From NCBI RefSeq assembly GCF_003417535.1, contig NZ_QVLS01000007.1, forward strand, positions 62,001-126,000: DNA of 64,000 nucleotides, written 5' to 3'. The notes under the pieces were generated by a model. The model was not told the origin of the DNA, searched no databases, and was given only the letters and a program-made list of their open reading frames with translations. Shown here one piece after another: positions 17,403-25,245 of this stretch. The first letter of the stretch is position 1. The number at the start of each line of letters is the position of its first letter. The stretch comes from Hydrogenophaga borbori. GTDB lineage: Bacteria; Pseudomonadota; Gammaproteobacteria; Burkholderiales; Burkholderiaceae_C. The position numbers and the translations under genes are program-made.

Positions 17403-18026
17403 TCAACCCTTGGCCCGCTCGGCCACCTCGGGCCGGTCGTTCTGCTGCGGCTTGAGCGGCGCGGCGCTCTTGCCCGCGGCGCGTTCCTTGCGCCACTGCT
17501 CCTTGCGGGCGTTCCATTCGCCCAGGCGGGCGTGCGCGGTCTTGCTTTCCTGCAGCATCTGGAACTCGTCGGCCAGCTGGGCCGTCAGCTCCAGCCGGAT
17601 GCCGTTCGGGTCGAAGAAATAGATGCTCTTGAAGATGTGGTGGTCGGTCACCCCCAGCACCTCGATCCCGCTCGCCTCCAGGCGCGCCTTGGTGTTCTCC
17701 AGCTCGCCGACGGTGTTCACCCGGAAGCTGATGTGGTTCACCCACTTCGGCGTGTTCGGGCTCGGCAGCGCCGCCTCATCGTCGCCCAGATCGAAGAAGG
17801 CGATGAAGGAGCCGTCCTGCAGCCGGAAGAAGAAGTGCGTGTACGGGCAGTACTCGCCCGTGCTGGGCACGTAGTCGCTCTGGATGATGTGGTAGAGCGG
17901 CAGGCCCAGGATGTCCTCGTAGAAATGCCGCGTTTCCTCCGCGTCGCGCGCGCGGTACGCGTAGTGGTGCAGTTGCTGGATCGGGGCCGGCGCGGGCAGG
18001 TCGGCACGGGGCATGGCAGGCGTCAT
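17403..18026 (-). CDS. VOC-family extradiol dioxygenase/glyoxalase-like protein
   Basis: A 207-residue vicinal-oxygen-chelate protein. The expected metal ligands appear in order: an N-terminal histidine (IQQLHHYAYR), a central histidine (KWVNHISFRVN) and a glutamate (NGIRLELTAQ). This fits an Fe(II)- or Mn(II)-dependent ring-cleaving dioxygenase or related enzyme. The C-terminal 45 residues are charged and low in complexity. Start ATG 18026 has GGAGACC directly upstream (AAGGAGACCGCC). It heads the operon with the FAD monooxygenase and DUF2783, suggesting hydroxylation followed by cleavage of an aromatic compound. The exact substrate is not determinable. Confidence 0.85.
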   Translation of the reverse strand: MTPAMPRADLPAPAPIQQLHHYAYRARDAEETRHFYEDILGLPLYHIIQSDYVPSTGEYCPYTHFFFRLQDGSFIAFFDLGDDEAALPSPNTPKWVNHISFRVNTVGELENTKARLEASGIEVLGVTDHHIFKSIYFFDPNGIRLELTAQLADEFQMLQESKTAHARLGEWNARKEQWRKERAAGKSAAPLKPQQNDRPEVAERAKG

Positions 18027-18064
18027 GGCGGTCTCCTTGAACGGTGCTGGCAATTTACCATAGT

Positions 18065-18076
18065 GAAATGCATTTC
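18065..18076. promoter_or_regulatory. palindrome GAAATGCATTTC, candidate operator upstream of the VOC-monooxygenase operon
   Basis: A perfect 12-bp palindrome in an unusually AT-rich patch (about 18050-18095), 39 bases upstream of the VOC start. It lies where a promoter for the minus-strand operon is expected, so it could bind a dimeric regulator such as a MarR- or IclR-type protein. No regulator gene is adjacent. The site is inferred from symmetry alone. Confidence 0.4.
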
Positions 18077-18185
18077 GCAAAACGTAATTCTCTGGGCGGC
18101 GGACATGGCCCTGGGGCGGGGGCCGGCGGCGGGGCTTCGCGATAATCGAGGTTCCCGTCGGCCCGTCTGGTTCCACCGTTCATCC

Positions 18186-18962
18186 ATGCTATTCCTGATC
18201 TCGCCCGCCAAGGCCCTCGATTACGAGACGCCCCCCCATGTGAAGGCGCACACCCAGCCGCTGTTCGTCGAGCAGTCGGCCGAGCTGATCGAGGTGCTCA
18301 AGCGCAAGACGCCGCAGCAGATCGCCACGCTCATGGACCTGTCGGACAAGCTGGCCGCGCTCAATGCCGCGCGCTACGAGGCCTGGGTGCCGAAGTTCAC
18401 CGCCAAGAACGCCAAGCAGGCCGTGCTGGCCTTCGATGGCGACGTCTACGGCGGCCTGGACGCCAAGAACCTCTCCGAAACCGAGCTGGAGTGGCTGCAG
18501 CAGCACCTGTGCATCCTCAGCGGCCTGTACGGCGTGCTGCGCCCGCTCGACTGGATGCAGCCCTACCGGCTGGAGATGGGCACGCGCCTGAAGACGCCGC
18601 GCGGCGCCAACCTCTACGCCTTCTGGGGCAGCCGCATCGCCGACTACCTGAATCAGCGCGCCCTGGCCGACAAGAGCCCGGTGGTGATCAACCTGGCCAG
18701 CGAGGAGTACTTCAAGGCCGTGGACCTGAAGGTGCTGCGCCCGCGCGTGGTCAGCTGCGTGTTCGAGGAGCGCAAGCCCGCTGGCTACAAGGTCATCAGC
18801 TTCATGGCCAAGCGCGCGCGCGGGCTCATGGTGCGCTGGGCCGTGCGGCACCAGGCCAGCACGCCCGAGCAACTCAAGGCCTTCGACCTCGAGGGCTACC
18901 GCTTCACGCCCGACGCGTCCGGGCCCGACCGGCTGGTGTTCCGGCGCGAGGCCACCTCCTGA
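18186..18962 (+). CDS. yaaA: peroxide stress protein YaaA
   Basis: A 258-residue DUF328 protein starting MLFLISPAKALDYE, with the conserved GDVYGGLDA, LSGLYGVLRPLD and MGTRL segments of the family. YaaA limits free iron and oxidative DNA damage during peroxide stress in Escherichia coli, where it binds DNA and belongs to the OxyR regulon. The motif KARG-like region near the C-terminus (MAKRARGLMVRWA) is retained. ATG 18186 is the natural start; the long frame upstream is a shadow of the opposite strand. It is followed 20 bases later by the dioxygenase gene. Confidence 0.92.
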   Translation: MLFLISPAKALDYETPPHVKAHTQPLFVEQSAELIEVLKRKTPQQIATLMDLSDKLAALNAARYEAWVPKFTAKNAKQAVLAFDGDVYGGLDAKNLSETELEWLQQHLCILSGLYGVLRPLDWMQPYRLEMGTRLKTPRGANLYAFWGSRIADYLNQRALADKSPVVINLASEEYFKAVDLKVLRPRVVSCVFEERKPAGYKVISFMAKRARGLMVRWAVRHQASTPEQLKAFDLEGYRFTPDASGPDRLVFRREATS

Positions 18963-18982
18963 GAGCGACACCGGAGACCGCC

Positions 18983-19873
18983 ATGTCCCAGTCCGTCACG
19001 CCCGAACTGCGCCGCTGGATCATCGAGCAGGCCAGCGCCGGCTGCACGCCCGAGTCCGTGCTCAAGGCCATGCTCGACGCCGGCTGGAACGCCGGCGTGG
19101 CCGAGGCCGCGCTGGAGCGCACTTTGCTGGAGCACCTGTCCACCGTCTCGCCCGGCGCGCTGGCCCAGGCCGCCCCCGAGGTGCGGGAGGCCGTGCAGGG
19201 CGTGGTGGGCCAGGGCTCGGCGGTGCCGGTCATCGACACCTCGGCATCGCCGCGCCGCATCGACGCCGGCGACCGCTGGGTGGACATCATCACCCACATG
19301 AACCACCCGCGCGTGGTGGTGCTCGGCAACCTGCTCAGCGCCGAGGAGTGCGAGGCCATCATCGAGTCGGCCAAGCCCCGGCTGGCGCGCTCGCTCACGG
19401 TGCAGACCGCCACCGGCGGCGAGGAGCTCAACCCCGACCGCACCAGCAGCGGCATGTTCTTCGCGCGCGGCCAGACGCCCGAGGTCACGGCCGTGGAGCA
19501 GCGCATCGCGCGCCTGGTGGGCTGGCCGATGGAAAACGGCGAGGGTCTGCAGGTGCTGCACTACCGCCCGGGCGCCGAGTACAAGCCGCACTACGACTAC
19601 TTCGACCCCAACGAGGCCGGCACGCCCACCATCCTCAAGCGCGGCGGCCAGCGCGTGGCCACGCTGGTGATGTACCTCAACGAACCGGCGCGCGGCGGTG
19701 GCACCACCTTCCCCGACGTCGGCCTGGAGGTCGCGCCCGTGCGCGGCCACGCCGTCTTCTTCAGCTACGACCGGCCGCACCCGAGCACGCGCACCCTGCA
19801 CGGCGGCGCGCCGGTGCTCGAGGGCGAAAAGTGGGTCGCCACCAAGTGGCTGCGCGAGCGAGAGTTCAGTTAA
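18983..19873 (+). CDS. 2OG-Fe(II) oxygenase, prolyl-4-hydroxylase-like
   Basis: A 296-residue protein with a C-terminal double-stranded beta-helix dioxygenase domain. The iron ligands are His203 and Asp205 (KPHYDYF) and His273 (RTLHGGAPV), with the 2-oxoglutarate lysine at Lys283 ([10 protein letters not shown]). This matches bacterial P4Hc-type prolyl hydroxylases. The first 80 residues form a helical region of unclear role. ATG 18983 is used, with GGAG at 18972-18975. The target protein or peptide is unknown. It is followed seven bases later by queF, so the pair may be co-transcribed, though no functional link is known. Confidence 0.9.
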   Translation: MSQSVTPELRRWIIEQASAGCTPESVLKAMLDAGWNAGVAEAALERTLLEHLSTVSPGALAQAAPEVREAVQGVVGQGSAVPVIDTSASPRRIDAGDRWVDIITHMNHPRVVVLGNLLSAEECEAIIESAKPRLARSLTVQTATGGEELNPDRTSSGMFFARGQTPEVTAVEQRIARLVGWPMENGEGLQVLHYRPGAEYKPHYDYFDPNEAGTPTILKRGGQRVATLVMYLNEPARGGGTTFPDVGLEVAPVRGHAVFFSYDRPHPSTRTLHGGAPVLEGEKWVATKWLREREFS

Positions 19874-19880
19874 AGCCGAG

Positions 19881-20732
19881 ATGAGCCAGAACACCCCCGA
19901 ACAATCGCAGCTGGGCAAGGCCTCGGCCTACGTCGACCGCTACGACCCCTCGCTGATCTTCCCGCTGCCGCGCGAGACCAAGCGGCGCGAGATCGGCATC
20001 GCCGGCGGCGTACCCTTCGTGGGCTGCGACCTGTGGACGGCCTACGAGCTGTCCTGGCTCAACCCGCGCGGCAAGCCGCAGGTGGCCATCGCGCACATCA
20101 CCGTGCCGGCCGAGAGCACGCACATCGTGGAGAGCAAGTCCTTCAAGCTCTACCTCAACAGCTTCAACAACACGCCCTTCGACAGCGCCGACGCCGTGCG
20201 CGATCGCCTGCGCGCCGACCTGAGCGCGGCCGTCTGGCATGGCGGGCCCATGCAGGCCGGCGTGGGGGTGAAGCTGCTGGCGCCCGATCGCTTCGACGCC
20301 GAGCCCATCCACGAACTCGACGGCCTGAGCCTGGACCGGCTCGACGTGGAGTGCACGCGCTACGAGCCCGCGCCCGAGCTGCTCACGGCGGCCTTCGACG
20401 AACAGCCCGTGAGCGAAACCCTGGTCAGCCACCTGCTCAAGAGCAACTGCCTGGTGACCGGCCAGCCCGACTGGGGCAGCGTGCAGATCGCCTACAGCGG
20501 CCCGCAGATCGATCAGGCCGGCCTGCTGCAGTACCTGGTGAGCTTTCGCAACCACAACGAATTCCATGAGCAGTGCGTGGAGCGCATCTACATGGACCTG
20601 TGGACGCGCTGCAAGCCCGCCAAGCTGAGCGTCTACGCGCGCTACACGCGCCGCGGCGGGCTGGACATCAACCCCTGGCGCAGCAGCCACCCGCAGCAGC
20701 CACCGGCCAATGTGCGCACGGCGCGGCAATGA
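19881..20732 (+). CDS. queF: NADPH-dependent 7-cyano-7-deazaguanine reductase, bimodular QueF
   Basis: A 283-residue enzyme that reduces preQ0 to preQ1 in queuosine biosynthesis. The length is that of the two-domain YqcD-type QueF, as in E. coli. The QueF motif [11 protein letters not shown] (84-94) and the catalytic cysteine Cys190 ([15 protein letters not shown]) are both visible, as is the C-terminal [19 protein letters not shown] 19881 begins [10 protein letters not shown]. No other queuosine genes are in the window. A perfect hairpin lies just past its stop. Confidence 0.96.
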   Translation: MSQNTPEQSQLGKASAYVDRYDPSLIFPLPRETKRREIGIAGGVPFVGCDLWTAYELSWLNPRGKPQVAIAHITVPAESTHIVESKSFKLYLNSFNNTPFDSADAVRDRLRADLSAAVWHGGPMQAGVGVKLLAPDRFDAEPIHELDGLSLDRLDVECTRYEPAPELLTAAFDEQPVSETLVSHLLKSNCLVTGQPDWGSVQIAYSGPQIDQAGLLQYLVSFRNHNEFHEQCVERIYMDLWTRCKPAKLSVYARYTRRGGLDINPWRSSHPQQPPANVRTARQ

Positions 20733-20739
20733 GGGAGGG

Positions 20740-20760
20740 GCCTGACCGTTGGTCAGGCCA
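20740..20760. terminator. perfect hairpin after queF (no U run)
   Basis: A 9-bp perfect stem GGCCTGACC, loop GTT, GGTCAGGCC starting seven bases after the queF stop. There is no T run on either side, so it may be an RNA-stabilising 3' hairpin or a weak terminator rather than a classical intrinsic terminator. Confidence 0.5.
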
Positions 20761-20965
20761 ATCGCGGAATGGCCGAAATCCTTAGGTGAATCCCGCCTTC
20801 GCGCGTAGGATCGCGGGCTTCGCCGTCTCGAACGGCCGATCACTGACCGCCCGGTCCTTCCCGGGTCGGCGGTCGTCTCAGGTGGCCCGCTATCACGCGG
20901 TAACCACCTTCTCTCGCGGCGTCTGTGCCATTGCAGGCCGGCCCGCTTCTCTGAAAGGCTCAGTC
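20761..20965 (+). promoter_or_regulatory. long structured leader/promoter region of the RRM gene
   Basis: About 200 bases without a convincing gene precede the RRM protein. They contain a hairpin with a 7-bp GACCGCC/GGCGGTC stem (20845-20874) and shorter GC-rich inverted repeats. Long structured leaders are common upstream of cold-inducible RNA-binding protein genes, so temperature-responsive control is a reasonable but untested inference. The short frame starting at 20786 overlaps the RRM frame and lacks protein character before the real start. Confidence 0.4.
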
Positions 20966-21256
20966 ATGAGCAGCAAACTGTACGTGGGCAACCTGCCCTA
21001 CTCCGTCAATGACGACTCGCTTCGTCACAACTTCTCCGAATACGGCGCCGTGGCCTCGGCCAAGGTCATGACCGACCGCGACAGCGGCCGCTCCAAGGGT
21101 TTCGGTTTCGTCGAGATGTCCTCCGAGGCAGAGGCCCAAGCCGCCATCAACGGCCTCAACGGCCAGTCGGTGGACGGTCGCCAGATCGTGGTCAACATCT
21201 CGCGCCCCAAAGAGGGCGGCGGCGGTGGCTACCGCAGCAACGGTCCGCGCTACTAA
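20966..21256 (+). CDS. RRM-domain RNA-binding protein (cold-inducible type)
   Basis: A 96-residue protein that is a single RNA recognition motif. RNP2 is LYVGNL (residues 5-10) and RNP1 is KGFGFVEM (44-51), both with intact aromatic residues. A short glycine-rich tail (GGGGGYRSNGPRY) follows, as in cyanobacterial and proteobacterial Rbp proteins induced by cold. It probably binds single-stranded RNA and acts on mRNA stability or folding. ATG 20966 follows GAAAGG at 20953-20958. A strong terminator ends the gene, so it is likely monocistronic with its own long leader. Confidence 0.93.
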   Translation: MSSKLYVGNLPYSVNDDSLRHNFSEYGAVASAKVMTDRDSGRSKGFGFVEMSSEAEAQAAINGLNGQSVDGRQIVVNISRPKEGGGGGYRSNGPRY

Positions 21257-21273
21257 GCCCTGACCCTCTCGTC

Positions 21274-21302
21274 AAAAAGCCGGCGCTCGCGCCGGCTTTT
21301 TT
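21274..21302. terminator. bidirectional terminator after the RRM gene
   Basis: Stem AGCCGGCG, CTCG loop, CGCCGGCT, flanked by A5 and T6. It serves the RRM gene on the plus strand and the convergent anti-sigma gene on the minus strand. Confidence 0.9.
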
Positions 21303-21313
21303 CTTTGGCCGCC

Positions 21314-22102
21314 TCAGATCTGCTTGTGGATCAGCGGCCCGTGGAACAGCACCGGCCCGGTGGGGCCGCGCTCGCTGGGCACGCCGCCCAGGGGTTCCAG
21401 GCTGATGGCCAGCGCGGGCACCTCGCGCACCGCGCTTTCGCTGGCCGCCAGCTGCAGCAGGCGCTCGGGCGTGAGCACGCCCAGCGAGCGGGGCGCCGCG
21501 CCCGGCGGCAGCGCCCAGAGCTGCAGCGAGCGGTCGGCCGCTTCCTGGTAGCCGCCCACGCGCTGCAGGCTCAGGCGGTTGTGCTTGGGGTCGAAGGTGA
21601 TCAGCACCGCCGGCCGGGCCTGGTCGTCGTTGAGCACGGACACGTAGCGCACGTCGGGGGTGGCCAGCAGCTGGCGCTGCAGCGCGGCCACTTCGGCACC
21701 GCGCCGCTCCAGTTCGCCGCGCAGCGCGGGCAGCAGCGCCAGCGCCAGCGCCACCGCGCACAGTCCGGCCAATCCGGCGCCGCGCCACAGCGCCAGGCTG
21801 TGCCACCAACCCGTGGACGGCGCCACCGCCGCCCCTTGGCGCTGCCGCGCGAGGGCGGCGCCCTCGGCGTCGGCGCGCACCAGGTTCTGGATGCGCGTCC
21901 ACACCTGTGGCCCGGGCTCGGCGCCCGCCTGCAGCTCGTTGAGGCTGGCCACGCGGGTCTGCCATTCGATGGCGGCCGCGCGCACCGCGGGGTGTTCGCG
22001 CGCGATGGCCTCGAAGCGGCGCCGCGCGCCGCCGCGCAGCGTGCCCAGGGCGTGCGCGGCCGCCAGGCGCTGCAGCAGTTCGGGGTGGCGGTGCAGTTGC
22101 AT
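21314..22102 (-). CDS. membrane-anchored anti-sigma factor (RskA-like)
   Basis: A 262-residue protein with an N-terminal helical anti-sigma region (MQLHRHPELLQRLAAAHALG), a single membrane helix at about residues 108-126 and a periplasmic RskA-type domain (RYVSVLNDDQARPAVLITFD). The gene is 10 bases downstream of an ECF sigma factor on the same strand, the classic arrangement in which the membrane protein holds the sigma factor until a signal releases it. There is no zinc-binding HxxxCxxC motif in the N-terminal region, so it differs from the soluble anti-sigma at 48947. Likely target genes are the divergent ferritin-like and DUF3455 genes. Confidence 0.85.
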   Translation of the reverse strand: MQLHRHPELLQRLAAAHALGTLRGGARRRFEAIAREHPAVRAAAIEWQTRVASLNELQAGAEPGPQVWTRIQNLVRADAEGAALARQRQGAAVAPSTGWWHSLALWRGAGLAGLCAVALALALLPALRGELERRGAEVAALQRQLLATPDVRYVSVLNDDQARPAVLITFDPKHNRLSLQRVGGYQEAADRSLQLWALPPGAAPRSLGVLTPERLLQLAASESAVREVPALAISLEPLGGVPSERGPTGPVLFHGPLIHKQI

Positions 22103-22112
22103 GGCGCGGGCC

Positions 22113-22685
22113 TCAGGCGAAACGGGCCATGCAGTCGCGCAGCTTGTCCAGGCCGCGGCGGATCCAGGTCTTGACGGTGCCCAGCGGCAGCGCCAGGCGC
22201 TCGGCCAGCTCGCCGTGGCTCAGGTCGCGCAGGTAGGCCAGGCTGATCACTTCGCGCTGCTTGTTCTCCAGTTGTCCCAGGCACTGGTGCATGGCCCAGG
22301 CCTGCTGGCTCGCCAGGCTGGTGTCCATGGGGTTGGGCGCGTCGCCCGGCAGCGTGTCGGCCAGGGTCTCGTCCAGCTCCTGTGTGAGGTGGGCGCGATC
22401 GGCCGCGCGGCGGCGCAGCAGGTCCAGCGAGCGGCTGCGCACGATCAGGCCCAGCCAGGCCATGGGCGGGCTCAGTGTGGCGCGGTAGTCGCCCGCGCTG
22501 CGCCAGACCTGCAGGTAGGCCTCCTGCAGCGCGTCCTCCGCCGCCTCGGCCGAGCCCAGCACGCGCAGCGACAGCCCATAGAGCTTGCGCGCGGTGAGGT
22601 CGTAGAGCGCTTTCAGCGCGGCCTCGTCGCGCCGGGCGATGCGGTCGATCAGGTCCATGAGGGGTTCATCGGGGTCGGCGCTCAT
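22113..22685 (-). CDS. ECF-type RNA polymerase sigma factor
   Basis: A 190-residue sigma-70 family protein with region 2 (LYDLTARKLYGLSLRVLGSAEAAEDALQ, including the -10 contact helix DALQEAYLQVW) and region 4 (LSHGELAERLALPLGTVKTWIRRG). Its N-terminus is MSADPDEPL from ATG 22685; an in-frame ATG 11 codons upstream is less likely. It is followed by its anti-sigma factor. The divergent 190-base gap to the ferritin-like gene probably holds the promoters for both. The inducing signal is unknown; for related SigK/RskA-type pairs, oxidative or envelope stress is typical. Confidence 0.92.
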   Translation of the reverse strand: MSADPDEPLMDLIDRIARRDEAALKALYDLTARKLYGLSLRVLGSAEAAEDALQEAYLQVWRSAGDYRATLSPPMAWLGLIVRSRSLDLLRRRAADRAHLTQELDETLADTLPGDAPNPMDTSLASQQAWAMHQCLGQLENKQREVISLAYLRDLSHGELAERLALPLGTVKTWIRRGLDKLRDCMARFA

Positions 22686-22875
22686 GCGGCGCATTGTGGG
22701 GGCGTTTCCATCCACCACTACGCCGGTGTTTCCCGTGTGGATTCAACGCGACCGTGCGGAGGCGCACAACCCAGCAAAACAGTCGGGTTCGCTGAATCCG
22801 GTGCGGGGCCGGCCTGCGTATTGGTGTCGACGGCCGCCGCTCACCCTCCTCAAACCCACTGCAAGAGACAAGACC

Positions 22876-23445
22876 ATGAGCACCTCCCTCGACCCGCGCC
22901 GCGCCTTCCTGCGCACCGGCGCCACCCTGTCCGCTGTCGGCCTGGCGATGCTCGCCGGGCGGCCCGCCCTGGCCCAGGGCATGAAGGCCGACGTCGCCAA
23001 GGACGTCGACATCCTCAACATCGCGCTCGGTCTGGAGCACGAGGCCATCAACGCCTACCAGCTCGGCGCGGGCAGCGGCCTGCTGCAAAAGCCCGTGCTC
23101 GACGTGGCGGTGCAGTTCCAGGGCCACCACAAGGCGCACCGCGACGCCCTGGCCGCCACCATCCGCCAGCTCGGCGGCCAGCCCGTGGCGGAGAAGAAGC
23201 TCGACGAGTACGCCACGAACCTCAAGGCCGATTCGCTGAAGAGCCAGGCCGACGTGCTGTCGCTGGCCGCGCGCCTGGAGCTGGGCGCGACCAATGCCTA
23301 CCTGAGCGTGATCCCGCCGCTGAGCGACCGCGCGCTGGCCCAGGTGGCCGCGCGGCTGGCCGCCGACGAAACCATGCACTTCACCGTGCTCAGCAGCGCG
23401 TTGGGCCGGCCCTTGCCCGCGAACGCCCTCTCGTTCGGCGCCTGA
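22876..23445 (+). CDS. Tat-exported ferritin-like domain protein
   Basis: A 189-residue periplasmic protein with a twin-arginine signal (DPRRAFLRTGATLS) and cleavage near ALAQ at about residue 35. The mature part is a four-helix ferritin-like domain with acidic and histidine residues in the metal positions (LEHEAINAY, FQGHHKAHRD, RLELGATNAY, ADETMHF). Tat export suits a protein folded with metal before transport. It is divergent from the ECF sigma factor and followed by a DUF3455 gene, suggesting a sigma-controlled stress unit. The metal and catalytic activity are unknown. Confidence 0.85.
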   Translation: MSTSLDPRRAFLRTGATLSAVGLAMLAGRPALAQGMKADVAKDVDILNIALGLEHEAINAYQLGAGSGLLQKPVLDVAVQFQGHHKAHRDALAATIRQLGGQPVAEKKLDEYATNLKADSLKSQADVLSLAARLELGATNAYLSVIPPLSDRALAQVAARLAADETMHFTVLSSALGRPLPANALSFGA

Positions 23446-23518
23446 GACCCATTCCAACACGGGTGGGCCATGCACCCGCCCGGCTTTCCCTTCCCCAACC
23501 TTTGACCGGAGTATGTCC

Positions 23519-24067
23519 ATGATCCTCAAGACCACCCTGGCCGCCTCGGCCGTTCTCGCCATGACCGCCTGCGCCTCTTCGATGGGGGGCCAGCCCATGA
23601 TGTTCTCGCAGGCGGGCCTGCCCGACGCGGTGAAGGTGCCGGCGGGCCACCGCGTGGCCATGGAGACCGTGGGCGCGGGCGACATCACCTACGAATGCCG
23701 CGCCAAACAGGGCATGGCGGGCCAGTTCGAATGGGTCTTCGCCGGCCCCGACGCCCGCCTGATGGACCGCGGCGGCAAGCAGGTCGGCAAGTACTACGGC
23801 CCGCCCGCCACATGGGAGTCCATGGACGGCTCGAAGATCACCGGCACGCAGGTGGCCGTGGCCCCCGGCGGCAGCGGCAACATCCCGCTGCAGCTGGTCA
23901 AGGCCAACCCGGCCATGGGCATGGGTGCCATGCAAGGCGTGACCTACGTCCAGCGTGTGGCCACCATGGGCGGCGTGGCGCCGGCCATGGCCTGTGGCGC
24001 GGCCAACCTGGGCGCGAAGCAGGTGGTCCAGTACCGCGCCGACTACATCTTCTACAAGGCCGCCTGA
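23519..24067 (+). CDS. DUF3455 lipoprotein
   Basis: A DUF3455-type secreted protein of 182 residues. The N-terminus is a lipoprotein signal (AASAVLAMTACASS, lipidated Cys near residue 19). The body includes PAGHRVAMETVGAGDITYECRA and YYGPPATWESMDGS, typical of the family. ATG 23519 is preferred because GGAG at 23508-23511 gives seven-base spacing; an ATG at 23513 is too close. Function is unknown. It follows the ferritin-like gene by 73 bases and is likely in the same transcript, ended by two tandem hairpins. Confidence 0.85.
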   Translation: MILKTTLAASAVLAMTACASSMGGQPMMFSQAGLPDAVKVPAGHRVAMETVGAGDITYECRAKQGMAGQFEWVFAGPDARLMDRGGKQVGKYYGPPATWESMDGSKITGTQVAVAPGGSGNIPLQLVKANPAMGMGAMQGVTYVQRVATMGGVAPAMACGAANLGAKQVVQYRADYIFYKAA

Positions 24068-24092
24068 GCCCCGCCGCCCCGAGGTCTCCTCA

Positions 24093-24159
24093 GGGGCGCG
24101 GCCCGCGGGCGGGCGCCCCTTTTGCCCTGCGGACGGTGGATCGCCGCAGGGCGCTTTTT
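24093..24159 (+). terminator. tandem terminator hairpins after the DUF3455 gene
   Basis: The first hairpin is GGGGCGC/GCGCCCC (24093-24119) followed by TTTT. The second is GCCCTGCGG/CCGCAGGGC (24124-24152) followed, two bases later, by TTTTT. Two hairpins in series before the convergent amidohydrolase gene suggest strong insulation. Confidence 0.75.
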
Positions 24160-24170
24160 CCCGCGCGGCC

Positions 24171-25232
24171 TCAGGCCGCGCGCTCGAAGCCTTCGAGCAG
24201 GTTCACCGCATTGACGCCCACTTCGGCCACCGCATAGCCGCCTTCGAAGGTGAAGAGCGTCGGCAATCCCGGCGATGCCAGCGCCGCGCCAATGCCCGCG
24301 TAGTCGGCCGAGCGCAGCCGAAAGCCCGAGATCGGGTCGCCCTCGAAGGTGTCCAGGCCGAGCGGCACCACGAGCGCGGTGGCGCCAAAGTCCGACACGG
24401 CCTGCAGGGCCTGGTCGAGCGCGGCGCGCCAGGTCGCCAGCCCCGTGCCGCGCGGCAGCGGCCAGTTGCGGTTGAAGCCTTCGCCCGCGCCGGCGCCGCG
24501 CTCGTCGGCGTGGCCCAGGAAGAAGGGGTATTCGGTGCGCGGGTCGCCGTGCAGGGAGAGCGTGAGCACGTCGGCCCGTTCGTAGAACACGGTTTGCGTG
24601 CCGTTGCCGTGGTGGTAGTCCACGTCCAGCACGGCCACGCGGGCGTGGCCGCCGTCGCGCAGCGCCTGCGCGGCGATGGCGGCGTTGTTGAGGAAGCAGT
24701 AGCCGCCGCAGAAGCCCGGGCCCGCGTGGTGGCCCGGCGGGCGCGTGAGCGCGAAGGCGCCGCGCTCGCCAGCCAGCACGGCCTGGGCGGCGGCCAAGGC
24801 GCAGGCGGCACCGCCCAGCGCGGCGCGCCAACTGCCGGCGGTGAGCGGTGTGCCCGAATCGAAGGCGAACTGACCCAGGCGCGCGGCAATGTTGTCGGGC
24901 CAGCCGTCCTGCCGGAAGCCGTGCCGGTTGGGCAGCGGCCAGACCGAGGGCAGGGCGTCGAGGTCTGCGTTGGCCGGGTCCAGCGCCACCCAGTCGTCCC
25001 AGGCGGTGCGCAGGAAGTCGAGGTAGCGCGGCTCGTGCACGGCCCGCACGGCGGGCATCAGCGCGGTCTCGTCCAGGGCGGGTTCGCGCAGTTCGCCCAG
25101 CGGGCGGCGGCGCAGCTCCGCCAGGACGTGCTCCAGGCGCGCCGGGCTTTCGTGGCTGGCCACCAGCCGGCCCCTGAACATCTCCTGGCGGCCGGCGTGT
25201 TCGGCGTGGCGCGGGTTCAGCAGCGTCAGCAC
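24171..25232 (-). CDS. histone deacetylase-family amidohydrolase (acetylpolyamine amidohydrolase-like)
   Basis: A 353-residue zinc hydrolase of the class II HDAC/acetylpolyamine amidohydrolase superfamily. Catalytic His168-His169 lie in RPPGHHAGPGF, and zinc ligands Asp205 and His207 lie in VLDVDYHHGNGTQ; the second aspartate region appears as LVVPLGLDTFEGDP. Bacterial members deacetylate acetylated polyamines or small molecules. Translation starts at GTG 25232. It is 13 bases downstream of the crotonase gene on the same strand, part of a dinB-crotonase-HDAC run with no obvious shared pathway. Confidence 0.9.
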   Translation of the reverse strand: MLTLLNPRHAEHAGRQEMFRGRLVASHESPARLEHVLAELRRRPLGELREPALDETALMPAVRAVHEPRYLDFLRTAWDDWVALDPANADLDALPSVWPLPNRHGFRQDGWPDNIAARLGQFAFDSGTPLTAGSWRAALGGAACALAAAQAVLAGERGAFALTRPPGHHAGPGFCGGYCFLNNAAIAAQALRDGGHARVAVLDVDYHHGNGTQTVFYERADVLTLSLHGDPRTEYPFFLGHADERGAGAGEGFNRNWPLPRGTGLATWRAALDQALQAVSDFGATALVVPLGLDTFEGDPISGFRLRSADYAGIGAALASPGLPTLFTFEGGYAVAEVGVNAVNLLEGFERAA

Positions 25233-25245
25233 GGCGGGGCGGGCT

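Noticed and set aside
15657-18962. 1101-codon plus-strand open frame
   Set aside because: Its last 258 codons are yaaA; the preceding part is the antisense shadow of the monooxygenase and VOC genes, with no conserved protein features.
19881-20732. A preQ1 riboswitch before queF
   Set aside because: Only seven bases separate queF from the preceding gene and no aptamer-like structure is present there.
24170-25240. Possibility that the HDAC-like gene is a truncated or horizontally acquired gene
   Set aside because: All catalytic motifs and the length are normal, and base composition matches its neighbours.
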